The position numbers and the translations under genes are program-made. From a virus: a stretch of DNA of 37,202 bases. Under the pieces are notes generated by a model. It saw nothing but the letters and a program-made list of their open reading frames with translations. It had not been told where the DNA came from and made no database searches. Positions 20,056-29,047 of this stretch are shown here, piece after piece. The DNA lies in the IMG/VR virus record IMGVR_UViG_3300011258_001282, positions 1 through 37,202 of that record, one strand, 5' to 3'. The stretch's first letter is position 1; every line of letters begins with the position of its first letter.

Positions 20056-21466
20056 TCTTTATTTCCTGCTTCGGTATGCGATGGGCCGGGCGGATATGGA
20101 TCATCCTTGGCTCTTTGAGAGGTGCCGGGAGGTACAGGCTGACCCAGATGGGTATTTGGATCTGTGGTCGCGGGAGCACTACAAGAGCACGATCATTACG
20201 TTTGGTCTGACAATTCAGGACATCTTGAATAATCCAAGTGTGACGATAGGGATATTTAGTCACACGAGACCGATAGCGAAAGGTTTTCTCAGGCAGATCC
20301 AGCGGGAGTTGGCCGGGAATGAGCAGCTTAAGGCGTGGTTCCCAGATATACTATGGGACAACCCGAAAGCACAGGCCCCTAAGTGGTCAGAAGATGATGG
20401 GTTGATTGTCAAGCGCAATAGCAACCCGAAAGAGGCGACAATAGAGGCACACGGTCTTGTCGATGGCCAGCCTACATCTAAGCACTTTGACAAGCTGGTT
20501 TATGATGATGTTGTGACTGACAAGTCGGTAACGACACCTGAAATGATAGCCAAGACAACGGACGCGCTGGCGCTTAGTTACAATCTCGGGGCGCGGGGTG
20601 GGTCTAGGCGATTCATCGGCACCAGATACCACGGGAACGATACCTACAAGAGCGTATTGCAGCGCAAGACTGCCAAGCAGCGCGTTTACCCGGCGACAGT
20701 AGACGGCTCTGTCGATGGAGAGCCGGTTTTGTTGGGCGCGGAAGAGTTGGCGCAGAAACGCCGTGATATGGGGCCTTACATTTTCTCATGCCAGATGTTG
20801 CAAAACCCTGTCGCCGATGAAGCCCAAGGCTTCCGTAAGGAGTGGCTTGAGTATCATGAGGGTGGGATAAGCCATGCCGCCATGAACAAGTACATTCTGG
20901 TGGATCCTGCGTCAGAGAAGAAGAAGACGAGTGATTACACGTCCATTTTTGTGGTCGGACTGGGCAGCGATAAGAATTATTACGTGCTTGATATGGTCAG
21001 GGACCGTTTGAATTTAGCAGAGCGCGCTGACGCAGTGTTCGAGTTGCACCGCAACTATCAACCCAAAAAGGTTGGGTACGAAAAGTACGGAATGCAGGCC
21101 GACATTGAGCACATCAAATACCGCCAAGCTGAAGACAATTACAGGTTCGAGATCACCCCGTTGGGGGGCCAGATGAAAAAGAATGACCGGATTAAGCGTC
21201 TGGTGCCGGTGTTTGAACAGCATCGCGTTTACCTGCCGCCCACCTGCAACAAAACGTCATATGAGGGCAAGGTGATTGATTTGGTCCACGCCTTCACTGA
21301 AGAGGAATACAAAGCGTTCCCTGTGCCGTTGCATGACGACATGCTGGATGCGCTTTCACGTATTGAGGACCCTGATATGGAACTGATCTGGCCTAAAGCG
21401 GTAAAGCGGGTTGATAGGCATCGCCGTGCGCGGAGGGCTGGTTCCACCAGTGCGTGGTCAGCCTGA
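19934..21466 (+). CDS. terL: Terminase large subunit
   Basis: 510 residues from ATG at 19934; no later ATG precedes the conserved CQTDLYFLLRY start. The ATPase site is LWSREHYKSTIITFG (about 77-91), a Walker A variant with Glu-His-Tyr where glycines are usual, and Walker B is KLVYDDV (187-193). The nuclease domain starts at KYILVDPASEKKKTSDYT (Asp324, Asp334) and ends with LHDDMLDALSRI. This REHYKST type is the one I recall from BPP-1-like podoviruses. It pumps DNA into the prohead and cuts it. Confidence 0.92.
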   Translation: MSQEITRLLTTRQAYPKLLNGLAACSDQQKISYLRSLCQTDLYFLLRYAMGRADMDHPWLFERCREVQADPDGYLDLWSREHYKSTIITFGLTIQDILNNPSVTIGIFSHTRPIAKGFLRQIQRELAGNEQLKAWFPDILWDNPKAQAPKWSEDDGLIVKRNSNPKEATIEAHGLVDGQPTSKHFDKLVYDDVVTDKSVTTPEMIAKTTDALALSYNLGARGGSRRFIGTRYHGNDTYKSVLQRKTAKQRVYPATVDGSVDGEPVLLGAEELAQKRRDMGPYIFSCQMLQNPVADEAQGFRKEWLEYHEGGISHAAMNKYILVDPASEKKKTSDYTSIFVVGLGSDKNYYVLDMVRDRLNLAERADAVFELHRNYQPKKVGYEKYGMQADIEHIKYRQAEDNYRFEITPLGGQMKKNDRIKRLVPVFEQHRVYLPPTCNKTSYEGKVIDLVHAFTEEEYKAFPVPLHDDMLDALSRIEDPDMELIWPKAVKRVDRHRRARRAGSTSAWSA

Positions 21467-23358
21467 TGGATGAGTTCAAGGCGGGCGATGTTGTCCCCAA
21501 GCAATTGCAGGACTGGTTTCGCAAGGACCGGTCCCATAGCGCCAAATGGCGCAGGGATGCGCGGGAGGACTACGACTTTGTTGCTGGCAGGCAGTGGAGC
21601 GTTGAAGACCAGGCCCGCCTAGAGGATCAGATACGACCCGTTATCACGTTCAATTATACCGGCGCGTATATGGACGCGATACATGGGCTTGAGATCGGCA
21701 ATCGACAAGAGATCCGGTATCTGCCCCGTGAGATGGGCGACGTAAAGGCCAATGAGCTTTTAACGGGGGCGGGCGACTGGTTCCGCGATCAGTCTGGTGC
21801 CGAAGAGGAAGAAAGCGAAGCCTTTTTGGATGTGTCTGTTTGTGGCATGGGGTGGACTGAGGATCGCATTGACTATGAAGATAACCCACAGGGCGCACCG
21901 TTCTGCGAGCGTCGTGACGGGCTGGAAATGGTCTGGGATTGTCAGAGCCGCAAGCGCAACCTTGCTGATGCCAAGCGCGTTTGGTGGGTGCGGGAAGTGC
22001 CGACCGATGAAGCAAAAGAAATGTTCCCTAACAATGATGTGTCGCAGCTTGATGCAAGTTGGGCGTCGTTTAGTGCTGAAGTAACGAGCCCTCATGAGAA
22101 TGATGGGTTTCATCATCTTGGGCAGGGGCAAGAGGAAACCGAGAAAGACACGGTTACAATCGTTCAGTGCCAGTACAAATCACGCGAGCCCTATTGGCGT
22201 GTCATTAACCCAATGACGGGCCAAGAGGAAGAATGGACAGAGGCCCAATGGAAGTTGGGTAAGAAGATGGGTGTTGAGGTCTACGGCAACAAGTACAGCA
22301 GAAAGGTTGTGCGGCAAGCTTTCCTTGGTGGCGTTGTGCTGAAGACTGGTGACGCTCCCTCGAAAAAGAACTTTTCCTTTAACTGCGTGACGGGCAAACG
22401 AGACAACGTCAAGGGCACTTGGTACGGGCTGGTTCGCGCCATGAAAGATCCGCAACGCTGGTCTAATAAGTGGCGCTCGCAGCTTCTGCATATCATCAAT
22501 TCGAATGCCAAGGGTGGCGTTCTTGCTGAAACTGATGCGTTTGAAGATCAACGGGACGCAGAAGATACGTGGGCAAGACCAGACGCGATTACATGGGTTC
22601 AAAACGGGGCACTATCTGGATCAAGCCCCAAGATCAGGGATAAGCCACAAACGCCTTTCCCTGCGGGTCACCAGTACCTAACAGAGTCCGCGCAAGACGC
22701 TATCCGGGGCGTGTCGAACATCAGCCTGGAGCTGCTTGGCATGTCTGAGAACAATCAGCCGGGTATTCTGGAGCACACGCGCAAGCAATCGGGGATGATT
22801 GCCTTGCAGCCTTTAATGGACAGCCTGCGCCGATTTAGAAAAGACAAGGGCGCGTTGATTTTGGATTATATCCAGACCTATCTATCAGATGAACGACTTA
22901 TCAGGATTGCCGGTGATGAGGGTGAGCAGTATGTGCCGCTCGTTCGTCAGGCGACATCTGAATATGATGTGATTATAGATGACGCGCCGTCATCGCCAAA
23001 CCAGAAGGAACAGGTTTGGGGCTTGCTTCAGTCCTTGTTGCCAACGGTTCGCGACATGGTAACGCCGGATGTCATGCTTGAGCTACTGGAATACTCCCCA
23101 CTGCCAAGCACTGTTGTGCAGAAACTGCGCGCCCTTGCCAAAAATGCGGAAGAAGGTGGACAGCAACAGCAACAGGAAATGATGGAGCTACAGAAGCGCT
23201 CCGTTGAGGCTGACATCTCCAAGAAGGAGTCGGAGGCTGTTGAGAACGTGGCAGAAGCTGAATGGGATGTGGCGCGAGCAAAGAAGGACGGTGTTGATAC
23301 CGCTCTTACTGCCCAGCAACTCATGATGCCTTTAAGTTTCCCGGCACACGCCGGTTAA
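21466..23358 (+). CDS. Portal protein (P22-like)
   Basis: 630 residues, ATG overlapping the terminase stop. Features of P22-type portals: N-terminal WRRDAREDYDFVAGRQW, RPVITFNYTGAYMDAIHG, then WDCQSRKRNLADAKRVWWVREV, a central LVRAMKDPQRWSNKWRSQLLHII, and a C-terminal long helix with a Gln-rich coil (QQQQQEMMELQKRSVEADISKK). It forms the dodecameric head vertex through which DNA enters and tail parts attach. Confidence 0.93.
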   Translation: MDEFKAGDVVPKQLQDWFRKDRSHSAKWRRDAREDYDFVAGRQWSVEDQARLEDQIRPVITFNYTGAYMDAIHGLEIGNRQEIRYLPREMGDVKANELLTGAGDWFRDQSGAEEEESEAFLDVSVCGMGWTEDRIDYEDNPQGAPFCERRDGLEMVWDCQSRKRNLADAKRVWWVREVPTDEAKEMFPNNDVSQLDASWASFSAEVTSPHENDGFHHLGQGQEETEKDTVTIVQCQYKSREPYWRVINPMTGQEEEWTEAQWKLGKKMGVEVYGNKYSRKVVRQAFLGGVVLKTGDAPSKKNFSFNCVTGKRDNVKGTWYGLVRAMKDPQRWSNKWRSQLLHIINSNAKGGVLAETDAFEDQRDAEDTWARPDAITWVQNGALSGSSPKIRDKPQTPFPAGHQYLTESAQDAIRGVSNISLELLGMSENNQPGILEHTRKQSGMIALQPLMDSLRRFRKDKGALILDYIQTYLSDERLIRIAGDEGEQYVPLVRQATSEYDVIIDDAPSSPNQKEQVWGLLQSLLPTVRDMVTPDVMLELLEYSPLPSTVVQKLRALAKNAEEGGQQQQQEMMELQKRSVEADISKKESEAVENVAEAEWDVARAKKDGVDTALTAQQLMMPLSFPAHAG

Positions 23359-23434
23359 CGCACGTCGCCAGCGTTATGGCGGCAACTCGGAACCCCGCCG
23401 TTATGGGGCCGGACCCCAACCGTAAGAGGGCTGA

Positions 23435-24337
23435 ATGCCAAACGAAATGCTTGATGAACTAACGCCGGAGGAGCTGGCCAAGATTGATGAGATGGAGGCG
23501 ACAGACGCCCCTATCGAAACGGTTGAGGTCACGGACCCCGAACCGGAACCCGCCCCAGCCGAGGCTGCTGCAACTGACGAGCCAACAAAGGACAACCCGG
23601 CCAGTTCAGAAGACCGCCCCGATGGTTTTGTGCCCAAGCAGGCGCTCTCGGAAGCTCGGTCGGAAGCGAAACAGACCCGAGAAGAGTTGAAGGAATTAAA
23701 GGGCCGCTTTGAGGGCATCATGGAGGCTATCGCACAGAGAAAGCCTCAGGAACCAGAAGCGCCACAGATACCGAGCCTTGACCAAGATCCGCTTGGTCAC
23801 TTTGATCAGCGTATTGGGCAGATGGAACAAACGGCGGCTCAGCAAGCCCAGTTCACCCAGGCCCAGATTCAAGAGCAGCAGTTTCGAGATCAATACAATA
23901 CCACTGCGCGCGCCTTCGCTTCGGAAAAGCCAGAGTTCAACGACGCTTACAAATTCTTTGTGCAGGATCGGCAGCGATATTACACAGCGTTGGGCATGGA
24001 CCAGCAAACCGCGATCCAGCAATTGCAGAACGATGAGCGGGCGCTGGTAATGGATAGTTTTCAGAAGGGCATCAACCCGGCTGCTCGTATCTTTGAGGCG
24101 TCTAAGACACTTGGCTGGACACCGCCAGAACAGGCACCGGATCCAAAAACTGTGACTAACGAGCGCGCCAAGGCGCAAGACGCAAACGTATCTCTTTCGC
24201 AGGTTACGGGCACCGGGGGCGTCAAAGACACCCTTGATGCTGAGGCATTTGCAAAAATGTCTGAGGCTGAGATCTTTGCCATGATTAGCAAACTTGGTCC
24301 GGAAGAAGCCGACAGGGTAATGGCTCAATTCGGCTAA
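23435..24337 (+). CDS. Scaffold-like protein
   Basis: 300 residues. Acidic N-terminal half rich in Glu, Pro and Ala (EELAKIDEMEATDAP), a coiled coil (ALSEARSEAKQTREELKELK), Gln-rich helices (QTAAQQAQFTQAQIQEQQF), and a helical C-terminus (ISKLGPEEADRVMAQFG). Composition and position between portal and capsid are typical of a scaffold that guides prohead assembly. The C-terminal helix is the likely coat-binding part. Confidence 0.8.
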   Translation: MPNEMLDELTPEELAKIDEMEATDAPIETVEVTDPEPEPAPAEAAATDEPTKDNPASSEDRPDGFVPKQALSEARSEAKQTREELKELKGRFEGIMEAIAQRKPQEPEAPQIPSLDQDPLGHFDQRIGQMEQTAAQQAQFTQAQIQEQQFRDQYNTTARAFASEKPEFNDAYKFFVQDRQRYYTALGMDQQTAIQQLQNDERALVMDSFQKGINPAARIFEASKTLGWTPPEQAPDPKTVTNERAKAQDANVSLSQVTGTGGVKDTLDAEAFAKMSEAEIFAMISKLGPEEADRVMAQFG

Positions 24338-24489
24338 GGCTGCGCAGCCTCTAAACGTGCCTCGGTCGCCTATCCGTCATTAGGCCAACTCGCTGCTCGT
24401 CCCGGCGTTACCAGGACGCAAGACCGCCCCGCCCACGGCGTCACGTGAGCAATCGAACCCAATCCGAAAAATAGACAAAGGACGGTCTT
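24338..24489 (+). other. Conserved-looking leader before the capsid gene
   Basis: 152 nt between scaffold and capsid genes. It starts with a perfect 12-bp palindrome GGCTGCGCAGCC (24338-24349), continues with GC-rich inverted patches and ends in AAAGGACGG before the capsid ATG. No gene. It may set capsid expression, or hold a processing or pause site. No T-tract terminator is seen. Confidence 0.5.
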
Positions 24490-25605
24490 ATGACCCAAAC
24501 ATCCTTTGCCGTTAATGACGCTCTCACGCAGAAGAAGTGGGCGTCTACACTCGGGTACGATGTGGTCTATCGCACCGAGTTGTCTCCCATGATCGGGACG
24601 GACGGCAACAGCATTATTCACCTCAAGACACAGACATCAAAGGAAGCTGGTGACAGCATCACGTTCCCTCTGATGAAGAAGCTGACTGGTGACGGCTTTA
24701 CCGAGAACGAAGTTGCAGAAGGTAATGGTGAAAACCTGTCCCTTTACAGCGACAGTGTTGTCATCAATGAGTTGGGGCACGTGGTCAACATCCCTAATTC
24801 GGGGCGCTCTATTGATAGCCAGCGTGTGGCTATTCCACTTCGGACGGCGGCAAAAGCCGGTCTTTCGACCTGGAAGAAAGAGCGTATGTCCACGGTGTTC
24901 TTCAATCATGTCTGTGGCAACACGGTTGTGACTGATTCAAAGTACACCGCAAACAATGCGATCTTGACGCCAACACGTCATATTTTTGTTGACACCACGG
25001 GGCCAACCGTAAACTCCGCCGATGAAAGTATCGCAGCGGCTGACACGTTTGACCTGAACTATGTGGACTACGCCCGCGAGAAGGCTATTTCGGGGGATTC
25101 CCCGCTCCGGCCTATCAACGTCAAGGGCGACATTGCGCGCGGCGGTCAGGATATTTCTGGCGCTAAGTTCGTGATGTATCTTCATCCATACCAAGTGACA
25201 GATCTTCGGACTAACACTGGAACAGGCCAGTGGCTGGATATTCAGAAGGCGGCTCTCCAGGGTGGAGAGATCTCAAAGAACGCAATCTATTCAGACGCGC
25301 TCGGCGAGTACAACAACGTCATTCTGAAGGTCTCCAACCACGTCACCACGGGCGTTAACTCGTCCACTGGTGCAGCCATTTCGACAGTTCGTCGGGCGGT
25401 GTTGTTGGGGGCACAGTCTGTTGCTCTTGCTTATGGCAAGGGGTCCTCAGGTACTACCTACAACTGGAACGAGGAATTGTTCGACCATAAGCGCCGCATG
25501 GAAGTGTCGGCGTTCTGCATCTACGGCATGACCAAATGTCAATTCGATAGCCAAGACTTTGGCACGATTGTTGTTTCGTCTTACGCCAATGCGCATACGA
25601 GCTAG
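24490..25605 (+). CDS. Major capsid protein (N4gp56 family)
   Basis: 371 residues. Opens TSFAVNDALTQKKWASTLGYD; continues with SIIHLKTQTSKEAGDSITFPLMKKLTGDG and NSGRSIDSQRVAIPLRTAAKAGL; ends DHKRRMEVSAFCIYGMTKCQFD. These segments follow the N4gp56 family, an HK97-fold capsid. It forms the shell over the scaffold. Two close AAAGGA-type ribosome sequences precede it. Confidence 0.9.
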   Translation: MTQTSFAVNDALTQKKWASTLGYDVVYRTELSPMIGTDGNSIIHLKTQTSKEAGDSITFPLMKKLTGDGFTENEVAEGNGENLSLYSDSVVINELGHVVNIPNSGRSIDSQRVAIPLRTAAKAGLSTWKKERMSTVFFNHVCGNTVVTDSKYTANNAILTPTRHIFVDTTGPTVNSADESIAAADTFDLNYVDYAREKAISGDSPLRPINVKGDIARGGQDISGAKFVMYLHPYQVTDLRTNTGTGQWLDIQKAALQGGEISKNAIYSDALGEYNNVILKVSNHVTTGVNSSTGAAISTVRRAVLLGAQSVALAYGKGSSGTTYNWNEELFDHKRRMEVSAFCIYGMTKCQFDSQDFGTIVVSSYANAHTS

Positions 25606-25616
25606 GGGGTGAACTG

Positions 25617-26021
25617 ATGGCTACCAATACAGCAGGCACAGACGCTCGCCAGTTTTACACGCAGCAGGTTCACTACCTGCGCAAGTCTATCGTGTTCGGC
25701 GATGATGGCACTGAGTTGACGGTGGGGAAAATTCCCGCTGGTTCGCTTATTCTGAAGCCATTGTCGGGCGTTCATGTGACAACAGCGTTTAATGCTGGAA
25801 CCACGAACACATTGAACGTGGGAACGAGCGCAGATGACAACCTCTATGGTACACTCCTGGCGCTTGGCACGACAACTTTCGTGCCTTGTGACGAGGCGGT
25901 GGGAACGTATCTGGTTGCGTCTGATACGACAATGACGGCGACAGTTGTGCTGACCGGCACCGCCGCGACAACCGGGGCGGGCGAAGTTGTTATCGCTTAC
26001 ATCCCCGACAATGACGGTTAA
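25617..26021 (+). CDS. Head decoration-type protein
   Basis: 134 residues, beginning 12 nt after the capsid stop. N-terminal TDARQFYTQQVHYLRKSIVFGDDG, then repeated beta segments rich in Thr, Val and Gly (LTVGKIPAGSLILKPLSGVHVTTAF, TTMTATVVLTG). Next to the capsid gene and ahead of a terminator, so probably made in high copy as a decoration or cement protein. Function inferred from place and composition. Confidence 0.72.
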   Translation: MATNTAGTDARQFYTQQVHYLRKSIVFGDDGTELTVGKIPAGSLILKPLSGVHVTTAFNAGTTNTLNVGTSADDNLYGTLLALGTTTFVPCDEAVGTYLVASDTTMTATVVLTGTAATTGAGEVVIAYIPDNDG

Positions 26022-26029
26022 ACATGGGG

Positions 26030-26057
26030 TGGGGGCTTCGGCCCCCATTTCCTTTTT
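26030..26057 (+). terminator. Rho-independent terminator inside structural operon
   Basis: TGGGGGC-TTCG-GCCCCCA, a 7-bp GC stem on a stable UUCG-type loop (26030-26047), followed by TTTCCTTTTT. It lies directly after the capsid and decoration genes and would limit expression of the tail genes below it. Confidence 0.9.
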
Positions 26058-26213
26058 ATGAACCTGACATTTTTCCACTGGCTTGATGAGGTGCGCCTTC
26101 GCACCGCCAAGCCAGAACCCACAAACAACACTTTACCAAAAGGCTTTTGCAAGGTGTGCCGAAAGCGCATTGGTAAGGGCATTTTTTTCCATGAAAGGGC
26201 GTGTAAGGGATGA
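26058..26213 (+). CDS. Small C2HC zinc-finger protein
   Basis: 51 residues starting MNLTFFHWLDEVRLRTAKPE. The end has CKVCRKRIGKGIFFHERACKG, i.e. C-x2-C-x10-H-x3-C, a zinc-knuckle pattern. The ATG follows the terminator T-tract at once, and the stop overlaps the next start (GGATGA). Basic and small. It may regulate or bind nucleic acid during assembly; function unknown. Confidence 0.65.
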   Translation: MNLTFFHWLDEVRLRTAKPEPTNNTLPKGFCKVCRKRIGKGIFFHERACKG

Positions 26214-26842
26214 CGACACTAGCCCTTCTGAAAACTCGAATTGCCACGGATCTGGACCGCGATGACCTAACAACGGAAATCGGTGAGGCTATCACAGATG
26301 CAATTCGCTACTACCGGGCCAAGCGGTTCTATTTCAATGAAACCCGCTCGCAGACGTTCAACACCATAGCCGGTCAAATTTGGTATGGCGTAAGTGATGC
26401 CGCGTTTATCCCGCTCATCAAGAAGATTGATGGGGTTTACATTACCGTTTCAGGCCAAAGGCGGCTGCTTGAGAGGGTTGATCCTGAAACATTTGAATTG
26501 ATTTCAGATGATAGCGGCGCAAACGGAGACCCCTACAGCTACACATATTACAATCAACAGCTTGGGCTCTATCCTGTTGCTGGGTCTGCCTACGAAATCC
26601 GCGTGACGGGCGTTATCAGCCTTGCTGCTCCCTCAACAGACGCTGAGGCAGACAACGCCTGGATGACGGAAGCGTTTGAGCTTATTCGGTGTCGTGCCAA
26701 GGCCTATTTGCAAGTTCATAGATTGGGTGACCCCCAAGCAGCTGCGGTCACTGCGGCGGCAGAAGGGCAGGCATTTAGCCAGCTTGTGTCCGAAACCGTA
26801 AGGCAGACAGGAACCGGCATAATTCGATCGGTGAACCTTTAA
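26210..26842 (+). CDS. Head-tail adaptor protein
   Basis: 210 residues. Starts MTTLALLKTRIATDLDRDDL, continues EIGEAITDAIRYYRAKRFYFNETRSQTF, then strand regions (QIWYGVSDAAFIPLIKKIDGVYI) and helices near the end. This order (small helix bundle then beta part) fits head-completion adaptors located after capsid genes in P22-like and N4gp56-type phages. Exact orthology to gp4 not shown. Confidence 0.7.
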   Translation: MTTLALLKTRIATDLDRDDLTTEIGEAITDAIRYYRAKRFYFNETRSQTFNTIAGQIWYGVSDAAFIPLIKKIDGVYITVSGQRRLLERVDPETFELISDDSGANGDPYSYTYYNQQLGLYPVAGSAYEIRVTGVISLAAPSTDAEADNAWMTEAFELIRCRAKAYLQVHRLGDPQAAAVTAAAEGQAFSQLVSETVRQTGTGIIRSVNL

Positions 26843-28302
26843 TGCAGAGCGCGACTCTACCATTCGGATCGTGGCAACCCGACATCATGAGCCTGAGCCG
26901 TCAGGGGACGGGAAACATATTGAATGTCTACCCGGTCCAGGGGGCGTACAAGCCATTCCGTAGCCCGTCAGATTATTCGGACGCTTTAGCTGCGCGCTGC
27001 CAAGGTGGCTTGGCGATCAAGGACAATGCGGGCAACTCTGTCAACTTTGCAGGAGATAAGACCAAGCTTTACAAGCTTGTGGACGCATCGTGGGAGGATG
27101 TAAGCCGCACATCGGGGGGCGCTTATGCAACCGACGCAACCGGGCGCTGGTCCTTTGTCCAGTACGGCGGGAACATCGTTGCGGCAAACGGGGTTGACGC
27201 GCTCCAAAAGTTCACACTGGCCAGTGCGTCTGACTTTGTGGCCCTAGGGGGTTCGCCTCCTACGGCAACGCATTTGGCGGTTGTGCGAGATTTCGTTGTC
27301 GCAGGAAACCTTTCGACAGATCGCAGTGCGATCCACTGGTCGGCTTTCAACGATGTTGAGGGTTGGACAATTGGAACCGACCAATCAGATGTGCAGTCCT
27401 TCCCAGAGGGTGGTTGGGTGCAAGGGGTCGTTGGCGGCGAAACCATGTATGTGTTTCAGGAGACCAGCATTCGCCGGGGGACATATGTTGGTGGCCAAAT
27501 AATCTTTCAGTTTGACGAGATCGCAAGCGGGCGTGGCTTGGTGACCCCAGGGGCGCTCTCTCGTATTGGGGATCAGATTTTCTTCCTCGATCAGGACGGC
27601 TTTTATCAGATTACCAGTGACCAGATTATTCCCATTGGGGCAGAGCAGGTTAACCGGACATTTTGGGCTGATGTAGACACGGGTAACCTAGACCGTATTT
27701 CGAGTGCTATTGATCCGGTGAACAATCTGGTTCTTTGGTCTTACCCCTCAACATCAAGCGCGGACGGTCAACCAGACTCAATCATCCTCTATAATTGGGT
27801 CAAGCAAGAGTGGGGCAAGGTAAGTCTTTCGCACCAAATAATGGTGTCCGCTCTCCAGCCTGGGTTCACCCTTGAGGGGTTGGACGATATCAACACCAGC
27901 ATTGATGCGCTTCCCTTCTCGCTCGATAGCAGAATTTGGACGGGCGGGACGGTGTATCTGTCCATTTTTTCGACGGCCTCAAAACTGGCGTACCTTACGG
28001 GAGACACGCTGGAGGGCACGTTAGACACCCCCGAGAAGCAGCTTATTCCAGGTCGGAGGGCTCGCATCATTGGGACGCGCCCCTTGACGGATAGCAACCT
28101 CGCAACGGTGGCCCTCGGTGGCAGAGAAAGACTAAGCGACCAAGTTTCGTTCAAGGCCGCAGCTTCCATGCGGGCAAGTGGTTCTTGTAATTCGACAAAG
28201 ACCGGACGCTATCTCACTGAGCGGCTGGTTATACCTGCTGGGGCTGACTGGTCGGAAGCATCCGGCGTAGAAATTGAATTTGTTGATGCGGGTCAAATCT
28301 GA
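26842..28302 (+). CDS. Large beta-rich connector/tail hub (gp10-like)
   Basis: 486 residues. N-terminus ATLPFGSWQPDIMSLSRQGTGNILNVYPVQG, then repeated beta segments with GRWSFVQYGGNIVAANG and AVVRDFVVAGN, HWSAFNDVEGW, GGETMYVFQETSIRRG. Regular strand-turn units suggest a propeller-type fold, as in P22 gp10-like tail-hub proteins that plug the head. It begins at the adaptor stop. Confidence 0.68.
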   Translation: MQSATLPFGSWQPDIMSLSRQGTGNILNVYPVQGAYKPFRSPSDYSDALAARCQGGLAIKDNAGNSVNFAGDKTKLYKLVDASWEDVSRTSGGAYATDATGRWSFVQYGGNIVAANGVDALQKFTLASASDFVALGGSPPTATHLAVVRDFVVAGNLSTDRSAIHWSAFNDVEGWTIGTDQSDVQSFPEGGWVQGVVGGETMYVFQETSIRRGTYVGGQIIFQFDEIASGRGLVTPGALSRIGDQIFFLDQDGFYQITSDQIIPIGAEQVNRTFWADVDTGNLDRISSAIDPVNNLVLWSYPSTSSADGQPDSIILYNWVKQEWGKVSLSHQIMVSALQPGFTLEGLDDINTSIDALPFSLDSRIWTGGTVYLSIFSTASKLAYLTGDTLEGTLDTPEKQLIPGRRARIIGTRPLTDSNLATVALGGRERLSDQVSFKAAASMRASGSCNSTKTGRYLTERLVIPAGADWSEASGVEIEFVDAGQI

Positions 28303-28634
28303 TGGCCCTTGATCGCCGTCCGGCGGCGCGGCCCCGGTTTGATGGAACGGCCACAGCGCGGGCGATTGGTGACGCATTGCGAAACATATTCAGTGGGCGT
28401 GTTGATTGGGTTGGTGAGGTTACGTTGACTCAGAGTATGGCGACAACAGTTGTCTCTGATGATCGGGTGGGGGCAAATAGCGTGATCGTTTATGAGCCTA
28501 CGACAGCCAACGCCTCCGCAGAGCGTGGAAATGGAACGATCTATATCAGCGCATATTCAGACGGGAGCTTCACGTTGACCCACGCCAACAATGCTCAGAC
28601 CGATCGCACCTTTCGATACCTGGTTGTTAGCTGA
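28302..28634 (+). CDS. Small structural protein
   Basis: 110 residues. Arg-rich start (LDRRPAARPRFDG), helix, then strands (TLTQSMATTVVSDDRV, NGTIYISAYSDGSFTLTHAN). The strand part, with a G-x-x-Y-x-x-x-DGSFTL-H pattern, occurs in short phage proteins after tail-hub genes. Function not known. It begins at the previous stop. Confidence 0.65.
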   Translation: MALDRRPAARPRFDGTATARAIGDALRNIFSGRVDWVGEVTLTQSMATTVVSDDRVGANSVIVYEPTTANASAERGNGTIYISAYSDGSFTLTHANNAQTDRTFRYLVVS

Positions 28635-29047
28635 TGGAACTTGTTGAGATTCGTGAACAGAATATTGAAATCTATTGGCCCGACATCTTGCCCTTACTTG
28701 AGGGGGCTGCTGAGAGGTCAAATGGGCGCTTCGACGTGCCAAGTACCTTGCGGAAGGTTGCGGCAGGCGAGTGGCAGTTGTGGGCGGGTGTCGAGAACGA
28801 GCAGTTGTATGCAATTGCCGTTACCTCGATAGAAAAATTCCCTACAGGAATGCTCGCTTGCAACATTGTCATCGTGACGGGCGTAGACCGCAAAAAATGG
28901 CTCCACCTAATCGACGACATTTACGCCTGGGGCGTGTCGCGTGGATGTTCGCTTGGGATGATGTGGGCGCGCAAGGGTTACGTAAAAGCGAAAGAGCTTT
29001 CGGACCACAAAATGACACACGTAATGCTTGAACGGAGACTTGAATAA
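28634..29047 (+). CDS. GNAT-like structural-operon protein
   Basis: 137 residues. EIREQNIEIYWPDILPLLEGAAE, then a strand-helix pattern (WQLWAGVENEQLYAIAVTSIEKF) and RKGYVKAKELSDHKMTHVMLERRL. This resembles a degenerate GNAT acetyltransferase fold often found in this place in podovirus genomes. No clear acetyl-CoA loop (R/Q-x-x-G-x-G/A) is seen, so it may be structural or non-catalytic. Confidence 0.62.
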   Translation: MELVEIREQNIEIYWPDILPLLEGAAERSNGRFDVPSTLRKVAAGEWQLWAGVENEQLYAIAVTSIEKFPTGMLACNIVIVTGVDRKKWLHLIDDIYAWGVSRGCSLGMMWARKGYVKAKELSDHKMTHVMLERRLE

